This document shows positions 1 through 5,493 of a DNA stretch of 8,452 nucleotides, in pieces. The notes under the pieces are model-generated. The model saw only the letters and a list, made by a program, of their open reading frames with translations. It ran no database searches and had not been told where the DNA came from. The DNA is from Cellvibrionales bacterium UBA1854 (GTDB lineage: Bacteria > Pseudomonadota > Gammaproteobacteria > Pseudomonadales > Porticoccaceae), in contig DDII01000088.1 in the NCBI GenBank assembly GCA_002338445.1, positions 1 to 8,452 of the forward strand. The letters run 5' to 3'. The position numbers were made by a program, and so were the translations under genes. Within the stretch, counting starts at the first letter, position 1. Every line of letters starts with the position of its first letter.

Positions 1-498
1 TATTCCATTTTTCAAAACCACAGGCAGATAAAATCCCGCCCAGGGACGATCTGCCCTAACAACCTCAATTGATGGGTCATAGGCACCTGAGGGTAATTCA
101 TATTTTATGCGATCAAGCTGCGTCGAAGCCTCCGAAATAGCTGAGGGAATATCTTCATTTAAATGAAGCCAAAGTCTTATGTTGCTCAAACCCGCAGTAG
201 TAGTAGAGTCAAGATAGTCTACCCCTGGTACTGCGCTAAGCACACGTTCCATGGGATCTGTAACAAAACTTTTGACTGCCTCGGCAGAAGCCCCAACAAA
301 CGACGTATTTATCTCAAGCATTGCACTCGCTAATCTCGGGAATTGTGATACGGAGATATCAGCCAATGCCTTTAGCCCCGAGAGTAATATCAACAGGCAA
401 AATGAGATCGCTATGACAGGCCTCTGTATGAAGATTTCTCCCCAATGACCAGAAATTTGCCCATTTTCAGCTATATTTTTGTCTGAGATTTCATTCAT
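1..498 (-). CDS. RND efflux transporter, inner-membrane pump subunit (N-terminal part; continues beyond the left edge)
   Basis: This is the first 166 codons of an RND-superfamily pump, the proton-driven inner-membrane component of a tripartite efflux system. The reading frame was translated by hand. Visible family features are the start of TM1 with IQRPVIAISF (about residues 24-33), a hydrophobic stretch to about residue 47, and the first periplasmic porter segment with VGASAEAVKSFVTDPMERVL (about 68-87), then PGVDYLDSTTTAG and QLDRIKYELP. These match the usual RND N-terminal pattern (RPV, GASAE, VT.P.E..L, G.....S.....G, LP). The canonical YPGAS reads FVGAS here. About 20 polar residues precede TM1. 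The ATG at 498 overlaps the 3' end of the adaptor gene by 8 bases (ATGAATGA), which suggests translational coupling. The TM4 proton-relay residues and the substrate pocket lie outside the window, so the substrate class cannot be judged. Assignment to RND is firm; whether it is a drug pump or another RND type is open. Confidence 0.93.
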   Translation of the reverse strand, partial: MNEISDKNIAENGQISGHWGEIFIQRPVIAISFCLLILLSGLKALADISVSQFPRLASAMLEINTSFVGASAEAVKSFVTDPMERVLSAVPGVDYLDSTTTAGLSNIRLWLHLNEDIPSAISEASTQLDRIKYELPSGAYDPSIEVVRADRPWAGFYLPVVLKNGI

Positions 499-1615
499 TA
501 TCTGAGCGAAAAGTTTTTGGGTAGCGGGGATCACCAATAGATTGGTAGACAAGGATCCCCTCACGAAGTTTGAAGGCGCCTACCGAGGCAATTTTCTCAC
601 CCCTGTCAACTCCCTCTTTAATTATCCTCTCTCCGCGATAAGATGGTCCAAGTACCACACGTCGCTTGCTGGCACGGAAACCAGCATCATCGCCACTTGA
701 AGCTGCCTTTAGAACAAACACATATGGTCCCAGCGGGTCAAATAAGATTGACGAAGATGGAACATGTGAGACTAAGGTTTCTCTTTCTAGGGATACCAAA
801 GCTTTACAAACGCTTCCCGGGACAATTTTTTTCGGCGCGCCAGTTAATGCTGCTCTTACCCGGATACTCCTCGAAAGGCGATTAATAGACGTATCCTTCG
901 CTATGATTAATGCTGATAAATAATTTTCTGAGGCTGCGCCGCAGTTGACGCGAATCTCATCTCCGATTAATGTCTCATCTTTAGTTTGGGGAACTGCAAA
1001 ATCTACATAGAGCGTTGTACCCGTTCCCACCAATTTTGATATGTAAGTGCCCGCCTTTACATACTCTCCAACGTTCACGTTGTGCAAGCCGGCGCGAGCG
1101 TTAAATGGCGCTGATATTGTCTTCTTGGCGATTATCGCATCTGATGCGTCAAGTGAAGCCCGAATCGACGTCAGGAGAGTCTGTGCTAAATCAACCTCTT
1201 CCTTTGAGGCTACGCCATTATCAAATAACCTTTTGACCCTGTCGTATTGTAAAGTGGCAAGCTGAAGCCGGGCGTTCAATGCATCACGATTGGATATCTG
1301 TTCGGATGCATCAAGACGAAGTAGTATCTGCCCCTCTTGAACAATGTCTCCTGATGAAAAGCCCACTAAAATTGCTCGACCATCAACCTCGGTTACTAAG
1401 TCAACTTCTTTTGCCGCAACGATTTCTGCCTTATACGCTCTCTCCTCTTTCCAGAGCTTAAATTGAACTTCTCTTGTCTCGACTGTCTCACTCGGTTCGG
1501 GGAAAGACTCAGCATATGCTATAGCACTCTGTATTTGCTTGAACTTGAATAAACCGAGCGCTACTGTCACCAAACCGCAAGCAATTAGGACTACCAAAGG
1601 ATTTCTGTACCGCAT
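491..1615 (-). CDS. RND efflux periplasmic adaptor (membrane fusion protein, HlyD/AcrA type)
   Basis: This 374-residue protein is the periplasmic adaptor that would link the RND pump to an outer-membrane channel. The domain order fits the family: an N-terminal hydrophobic anchor (about 6-24); the first lipoyl half (about 65-104, with VDGRAILVGFSSGDIVQEG); a short alpha-hairpin (about 105-163); the second lipoyl half, whose APFNARAGLHNVNVGEYV segment (170-187) is a family hallmark; a beta-barrel starting near LYVDFAVPQ (202-210); and a membrane-proximal domain with VPSSSILFD (285-293). Its length is normal for the MdtA/MexP-like branch. Cys13 follows Leu-Ile-Ala, which resembles a lipobox, but the hydrophobic run continues past it, so a transmembrane anchor is more likely. 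The ATG at 1615 is the only sensible start, although no clear Shine-Dalgarno precedes it. It is the first gene of a two-gene operon with the overlapping pump gene. No outer-membrane channel gene or regulator gene is visible in the window. Confidence 0.93.
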   Translation of the reverse strand: MRYRNPLVVLIACGLVTVALGLFKFKQIQSAIAYAESFPEPSETVETREVQFKLWKEERAYKAEIVAAKEVDLVTEVDGRAILVGFSSGDIVQEGQILLRLDASEQISNRDALNARLQLATLQYDRVKRLFDNGVASKEEVDLAQTLLTSIRASLDASDAIIAKKTISAPFNARAGLHNVNVGEYVKAGTYISKLVGTGTTLYVDFAVPQTKDETLIGDEIRVNCGAASENYLSALIIAKDTSINRLSRSIRVRAALTGAPKKIVPGSVCKALVSLERETLVSHVPSSSILFDPLGPYVFVLKAASSGDDAGFRASKRRVVLGPSYRGERIIKEGVDRGEKIASVGAFKLREGILVYQSIGDPRYPKTFRSDNE

Positions 1616-1748
1616 ATTGGAACCGACTTTACTAAAAAATTTACAAAGTTATTTGTGTTTTGGGCTGAATTCGGAGTGATGAAAGTAACCGAAACCAGTC
1701 ACAAATATTACCCGTTTAGCGCCCTATTAGCACGTAATTAAACTTGCA

Positions 1749-1778
1749 ATAACATGCTAATATGTAAATATTGGTTAA
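1749..1778 (-). promoter_or_regulatory. Candidate promoter for the RND operon
   Basis: Read on the minus strand, TTAACC (1778-1773) and TGTTAT (1754-1749) are separated by 18 bases. Each matches 4 of 6 bases of the sigma-70 -35 and -10 consensus. This would give a leader of roughly 130 bases before the adaptor ATG. The -35 element falls inside the inverted repeat at 1773-1795, as expected for repressor control. The match is weak and other promoters are possible. Confidence 0.25.
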
Positions 1779-1799
1779 CTATTTTGTTAGTAACCTAAC
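1773..1799. promoter_or_regulatory. Operator-like overlapping inverted repeats upstream of the RND operon
   Basis: GGTTAACTA (1773-1781) and TAGTAACC (1788-1795) form an inverted repeat whose arms match over 8 bases with one extra A in the left arm. A second perfect repeat, GTTAG (1786-1790), TAAC, CTAAC (1795-1799), overlaps it. Nested dyads upstream of an RND operon are typical of TetR- or MarR-type regulator binding sites. No regulator gene is in the window, so the protein that would bind is unknown. Confidence 0.35.
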
Positions 1800-2178
1800 T
1801 TATCCCTCTTGAGTGGGTTATTTCCATCCAATAAAACTGTAGTATTTAGTAGATTTAGAGACAGGTTTGATACTGCAGAACTAAGCGAATTAACCAAACG
1901 TATATGCAATATTAAATAGCATTGAAAAGAGTAGTTTTTATTGAGACAAAGATTAAGGTGAAAATCAAAGACGGTACCCTTATTCTTTGTGAGACGTATC
2001 CATTGAAACGGATCTAATTCAGAGAGTCCACTCTTCACTTTCAACCAACCGACTATTATTGAATGTACAGTGATATTGTATAGTTTTGCTCTCCTCTCCA
2101 GGCAACGATAGTGTCTTTTTAGCCCAGCTGAGATTGTAAATGTAGTGATGGTAACTGATTAGCCCCAGTTGCAATTAC

Positions 2179-2184
2179 TAAAAT
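2179..2184 (+). promoter_or_regulatory. Candidate -10 element for the EamA gene
   Basis: TAAAAT matches 5 of 6 bases of the sigma-70 -10 consensus. It lies about 40 bases before the ATG, which would place the transcription start near 2191, inside the 18-base palindrome. The corresponding -35 (TGATTA, 2156-2161, 17-base spacing) is poor, so this is a weak call resting mainly on position. Confidence 0.25.
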
Positions 2185-2186
2185 AG

Positions 2187-2204
2187 CGAAACGGTACTGT
2201 TTCG
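2187..2204. promoter_or_regulatory. 18-base near-palindrome, candidate repressor operator of the EamA gene
   Basis: The sequence CGAAACGGTACTGTTTCG reads as CGAAAC, G, GTAC, T, GTTTCG. It is self-complementary at 16 of 18 positions, and only the pair 2193/2198 fails. It ends 19 bases before the ATG at 2224 and would overlap the predicted transcription start. Such a compact dyad with a GTAC centre is typical of a dimeric repressor site (TetR- or LacI-like). It could form only a short RNA stem with no real loop, so a DNA-binding role is favoured over a terminator. Confidence 0.5.
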
Positions 2205-2211
2205 GATTGTT

Positions 2212-2217
2212 AAAGGA
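2212..2217 (+). promoter_or_regulatory. Ribosome binding site of the EamA gene
   Basis: AAAGGA lies six bases before the ATG at 2224. It is the clearest plus-strand Shine-Dalgarno in the window and fixes this start. Confidence 0.7.
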
Positions 2218-2223
2218 ACCCAT

Positions 2224-3171
2224 ATGAATACTAAGGACTCTGATCAAGTTCCAGTAGCCAGTATTTCAATTGAAAATTGGATCAGCCTCGGTGTGCTGAG
2301 TGTAATTTGGGGTAGTGCTTTCGTTCTTGTTGAAACTGCGCTTCAAGGAGTCACCCCTTTGTGGTTAGCGGCTTGGAGAATCACAATTGCTGCAGCAATC
2401 ACTAACTTCTTTTGGTTATTTCATAGCAGAAAGCTCTTTTTAGGTGATGTTCGATCTTGGGGGCTCCTCATTGTCTTCTCGCTCTTCAGCGGGGCGTTAC
2501 CTTTCCAGTTGCTTGCCTGGGGGCAACAACATGTGAACTCCGCCTATGCCGGCGTCGCGATGTCATCGGTAGGTCTTATTATACTACCATTAGCCCATAT
2601 TTTATTACCAGATCAAAAAATAACAGCAACACGCTTAGCTGGATTCTTGTTGGGTTTTACTGGGGTTGTTATTCTCTTTGGGACAGACAGTATTTTTTTA
2701 GGAAATCACTCTGAACATCAAGCCTCAGGGAGGTTGGCATGCTTTTCAGCAGCTTTTTGTTACGCAACGAGCTCTATTCTTCTGAGGATGCTGCCACCGA
2801 TTGACCGGATTGGTGTGGCCGCTGCATCACTTTCCATAGGAGCGATTGTTGTTGTCATATGCGCATTAAAATTCGAGGGATTGCCATCTGGAATGGATCC
2901 GCCAACTTTAACCGCAGTTACAACGCTTGCGATTATACCCACAGCTATTGGAAATATTTTGCGGATTAGGGTAATAAGATCTGCCGGGCCGGTTTTCTTG
3001 AGTCTTGTCAGTTATCTTGTGCCACTGTGGGCCGTCATTTTTGGCATCATTGTGATGGGCGAGACACCTGAATCAAATCTTTATCCCGCCCTGCTTTTGA
3101 TTTTATCGGGAATTGGTATTACACAATCGAGAAGCATCAGAGCACTATTTGTTCAGAACAATGAAAATTAA
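2224..3171 (+). CDS. EamA/DMT-superfamily transporter (10-TM drug/metabolite exporter type)
   Basis: This 315-residue integral inner-membrane protein has two tandem EamA repeats and about ten hydrophobic segments (roughly 19-38, 46-66, 78-97, 106-128, 137-155, 171-190, 195-214, 228-247, 254-277, 285-303). Family signs are IWGSAFV (28-34) in TM1, YAGVAMSSVGLIILP (108-122), RLAGFLLGFTGVVIL (137-151) closing repeat one, and AGPVFLSLVSYLVPLWAVIFG (within 254-274) with MGE (278-280) in repeat two. The length is typical of the 10-TM DMT group, whose characterised members mostly export amino acids or other small metabolites. Nothing in the sequence identifies the substrate here. The ATG at 2224 is supported by AAAGGA six bases upstream. 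The gene appears monocistronic: it is divergent from the RND operon and convergent with the cupin gene. The palindrome 19 bases upstream suggests repressor control. No clear terminator follows it. Confidence 0.93.
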   Translation: MNTKDSDQVPVASISIENWISLGVLSVIWGSAFVLVETALQGVTPLWLAAWRITIAAAITNFFWLFHSRKLFLGDVRSWGLLIVFSLFSGALPFQLLAWGQQHVNSAYAGVAMSSVGLIILPLAHILLPDQKITATRLAGFLLGFTGVVILFGTDSIFLGNHSEHQASGRLACFSAAFCYATSSILLRMLPPIDRIGVAAASLSIGAIVVVICALKFEGLPSGMDPPTLTAVTTLAIIPTAIGNILRIRVIRSAGPVFLSLVSYLVPLWAVIFGIIVMGETPESNLYPALLLILSGIGITQSRSIRALFVQNNEN

Positions 3172-3266
3172 GATTGATTATGCAGCTCTATTTTGAAGTT
3201 ACGTCCTCATTATGCTCAGGGGTTTAAGACTTTATTGGTTGCCAGTTACCTCAACCTGCAAATATG

Positions 3267-3902
3267 TCAAGGCAGCAAATCATCAATCAACTCTGTGTGC
3301 TGAGGAAAAAGTTTCTTTAGGTATGATCGCGATCCCAGAGTCATATCATCATAAACAAACCCGGGGGTAACAGCCTCACTGATCAGCCCATAACCATACT
3401 CACCAGCTTTATCTATTTTGGAAGCCTTCCATGTTCCGCCTGGCACCAAAAGCTGAAGGACTTGCCCTGACGATATATCATGTCCCATCACAGCAGTCGT
3501 CAAATTTCCCTCAGGATCGATCATGTAGTACTCAATAGGATCTCCCATATGAAAAAAGTGGATAATATCAGAACGATTAGAATGAAATTGTCCTAGCGGA
3601 GACTCAGAGGAAAGCAGATAAAAAATAGATGTCATAGAGAGACGGCTGTCTTGAGGGTCATCTAACTGAAGGGTGTAGCCAGATTCGTACGTGCGACGAA
3701 AAAAACCTCCCTCAACATGACCTTTGAGATCGAGTATTTCTGTTATCATGTTAATGTTCTTACTGCGATCAATGGTAGGCAATTCATCAGCCTCAACAAA
3801 AGAGGAAAATAACATCAGGAGATTACAATAAAAAACTGAAGTGAGTATAGCTGATAAACCTAAAACGCAAACATAAATTGAGGTCTTAATCATATTAAAC
3901 AT
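3267..3902 (-). CDS. DUF985/Cupin_5 family protein with predicted signal peptide
   Basis: The mature part (about residues 52-206 of this 211-residue call) matches the Cupin_5/DUF985 family. It has EGGFFRRTY near 64, SIFYLLSSESPLGQFHSNRSD, HFFHMGDPIEYYMIDPEG, VPGGTWKAS and VTPGFVYDDMTLG, the usual succession of cupin beta-strand motifs. His107 and His115 lie in the segment where cupins often hold metal or ligand. The family is structurally known (for example yeast YML079w), but its reaction is not established, and I assign none. The N-terminus carries a basic residue and about 25 hydrophobic residues ending FSSFVEA-DE, a plausible signal peptidase site, so the protein would be periplasmic or exported. 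The start is uncertain. The open frame reaches an ATG at 3974, but that would give an over-long n-region. ATGs at 3902 or 3893 give a normal signal peptide, and 3902 has a weak AAGTGG nine bases upstream. The gene is convergent with the EamA gene and divergent from the permease. Confidence 0.85.
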   Translation of the reverse strand: MFNMIKTSIYVCVLGLSAILTSVFYCNLLMLFSSFVEADELPTIDRSKNINMITEILDLKGHVEGGFFRRTYESGYTLQLDDPQDSRLSMTSIFYLLSSESPLGQFHSNRSDIIHFFHMGDPIEYYMIDPEGNLTTAVMGHDISSGQVLQLLVPGGTWKASKIDKAGEYGYGLISEAVTPGFVYDDMTLGSRSYLKKLFPQHTELIDDLLP

Positions 3903-4024
3903 CGCTAAAATCCACTTGTCTGAAAGAGACATCCGAATTAACCCAAACGACTTTGCGGTGTGCCATGATAACATAGAGTATGCTCAAGCTAGTGCCACAA
4001 ATTACAAAAGAGCCTGTCTGTTCG

Positions 4025-4051
4025 TTGTCAATTGCTGCAAACGAGTATGCT
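4025..4051 (+). promoter_or_regulatory. Candidate promoter of the amino acid permease gene
   Basis: TTGTCA (4025-4030, 5 of 6 to the -35 consensus) and TATGCT (4046-4051, 4 of 6 to the -10 consensus) are 15 bases apart, which is short. The -10 coincides with the second copy of the GAGTATGCT repeat. The call rests on position and the good -35 only. Confidence 0.25.
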
Positions 4052-4111
4052 TCAAACCAAACTACTAAAGAAAAAAGATGATAATCTATTTGCTAGAGGA
4101 GCGTGCTGAAA

Positions 4112-5407
4112 ATGAATCAGCCTGTTTCATCATTTGATCGCAGGACTGCCACCACAATCGTAATTGCAAACATGATTGGTACGGGAGTATTTACCAGTCT
4201 TGGTTTTCAGCTGATGGATATCACTAATCCCAGCATAATCCTATTTCTCTGGATTATCGGCGGCGTAATTGCTTTCTGCGGTGCCCTCTGCTACGCAGAA
4301 TTAGGATCGGCATATCCAAGAAGCGGTGGCGAATATAATTTCTTGCGCGAAACCTACCATCCTGCCGCTGGGTTTATCTCTGGTTGGGTGTCGGTGACAG
4401 TCGGCTTTTCTGCGCCCACGGCGGCAGTTGCCATGACCGCCTGCGCCTACTTACAAACAATTTTTCCTCACCTACCGGTTAAATTAACCAGTATTACCTT
4501 GGTCGTAGTCGTCGGTTCATTTCATCTGGCGAACCGAGGCTATAGTGCTGCTTTTCAGCAAATCATGACCTTTACTAAGATCATTTTTATATTTTTATTT
4601 ATGTTTCTAGCATGGTTGGTTACGTCAGAATATCAGTTGCTATCCTGGGATATTACTAAAGATGATATTATCTCAGTTGAGGCGTCTGCAGTCGCTGTGG
4701 CGCTCATATTCGTCAATTATGCTTACACGGGTTGGAACGCAGCAACTTACTTAATAGGCGAGATGTCCAACCCTAAAAGAGATTTACCAAAAGCACTCTT
4801 GTATGGGACCGGCTTTGTAACACTATTGTATGTTTTTCTTCATATAACTTTTCTTTCTATTGCGCCTATGGACGAAATGAAGGGACAAGTCGAGATTGCT
4901 GGAATTGTCGCTGATCATGCTTTTGGTACTGAACGAAGCTGGTTTATTTCAGGGATGCTGAGCATACTTCTCGTTTCAACAATAAGCGCCATGATGATAG
5001 CGGGTCCGAGGGCAATGCAAGTAATCGGGCAAGACTTTCCGACCTTTCAATTGCTCGCGAAAACAAATAGATCAGGTTTGCCATACGTTGCAATCATCAT
5101 ACAAATGTTGATCACTATCGTATTGATTGTTACTTCGGGCTTTGAGCAAATAATTGTTTTTGCAGGATCTCTTTTAGCGCTTAATTCGCTACTTACCGTG
5201 ATAGGAGTGTTAGTCTTGAGGCTACGCAATCCTCACCAAAGTACAACATTTAGCATGCCTTTGTACCCGCTCCCCGTTTTAGGGTACAGCTTAATTATTA
5301 GCGCAACATTAGTTTATGCATTAGCAAGCCGCCCAACCGAGGCGGCTATTGTTGCTGCCGTCATACTGTCGGGAGCTTTTGTTTACAAAATTTCCCTAAG
5401 CAAATAA
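4112..5407 (+). CDS. APC-superfamily amino acid permease
   Basis: This 431-residue inner-membrane protein has about twelve hydrophobic segments and belongs to the APC superfamily (AA_permease_2-like), which takes up or exchanges amino acids and amines. Diagnostic parts are IGTGVF (22-27), the unwound TM1 loop that contacts the substrate backbone in the family; YAELGSAYPRSGGEYNF (61-77), the classic APC signature; YTGWNAATYLIGEMSNPKRD (205-224), TM6 and the following conserved loop; and ISAMMIAGPRAMQVIGQD (291-308) in the TM8 region. The substrate cannot be read from the sequence. An in-frame GTG at 4103 would add three residues, but GAGGAG (4096-4101) is too close to it and sits ten bases from the ATG at 4112, so the ATG is preferred. 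It is a single-gene unit, divergent from the cupin gene and convergent with the TonB receptor. The full length and all key motifs are intact. Confidence 0.93.
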   Translation: MNQPVSSFDRRTATTIVIANMIGTGVFTSLGFQLMDITNPSIILFLWIIGGVIAFCGALCYAELGSAYPRSGGEYNFLRETYHPAAGFISGWVSVTVGFSAPTAAVAMTACAYLQTIFPHLPVKLTSITLVVVVGSFHLANRGYSAAFQQIMTFTKIIFIFLFMFLAWLVTSEYQLLSWDITKDDIISVEASAVAVALIFVNYAYTGWNAATYLIGEMSNPKRDLPKALLYGTGFVTLLYVFLHITFLSIAPMDEMKGQVEIAGIVADHAFGTERSWFISGMLSILLVSTISAMMIAGPRAMQVIGQDFPTFQLLAKTNRSGLPYVAIIIQMLITIVLIVTSGFEQIIVFAGSLLALNSLLTVIGVLVLRLRNPHQSTTFSMPLYPLPVLGYSLIISATLVYALASRPTEAAIVAAVILSGAFVYKISLSK

Positions 5408-5450
5408 TGAGGTGTTGAGGTCAAAATATAAACGAGGCATGCAAAACTGA

Positions 5451-5485
5451 GGGGGACTGGTTGCCATATGCAGCAACTAGCCCCC
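5451..5485. terminator. Strong hairpin between convergent genes, probable terminator of receptor and/or permease
   Basis: GGGGG (5451-5455) pairs with CCCCC (5481-5485), and CTGGTTGC (5457-5464) pairs with GCAACTAG (5473-5480). There is one bulged A (5456), one G-T pair (5459/5478) and an eight-base loop. It begins nine bases after the receptor stop codon. No T-run follows on the plus strand. On the minus strand a short TTTT appears a few bases beyond the stem. It may be a weak bidirectional terminator or an mRNA-end stabiliser. Confidence 0.5.
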
Positions 5486-5493
5486 ACACTTGA

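Larger units (their letters stand above)
1616..2223. other. Divergent intergenic region without a convincing gene
   Basis: This A+T-rich stretch of about 600 bases separates the minus-strand RND operon from the plus-strand EamA gene. It holds an operator-like inverted repeat and weak promoter near 1749-1799, a 7-base-pair hairpin (2151-2172, loop of 8, one G-T wobble) and an 18-base near-palindrome at 2187-2204. The longest open frame in it (1787-2044, minus) starts with TTG, has no ribosome binding site and resembles no family I know. I see no tRNA, no insertion sequence end and no clear terminator. A small RNA or a decayed gene cannot be excluded by eye. Confidence 0.6.

Noticed and set aside
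1680..1742. Possible plus-strand micro-gene of 20 codons with GGAG just before its ATG
   Set aside because: The GGAG is only two bases from the ATG, the peptide has no recognisable character, and it lies inside the probable RND-operon leader on the opposite strand.
2023..2034. Inverted repeat AGAGT-CC-ACTCT in the divergent gap
   Set aside because: Five-base arms are expected by chance in 600 bases, and it does not coincide with any promoter candidate.
1787..2044. Minus-strand open frame of 85 codons in the divergent gap
   Set aside because: It starts at TTG without a ribosome binding site, has no recognisable domain and overlaps the candidate operator.
3237..3256. Possible terminator GGTTG...CAACC between the EamA and cupin genes
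   Set aside because: The stem is only five base pairs with a ten-base loop and no T-run on either strand.
4103..4111. GTG start for the amino acid permease, three codons upstream of the ATG
   Set aside because: The Shine-Dalgarno GAGGAG would practically touch the GTG. Its distance to the ATG at 4112 is workable.
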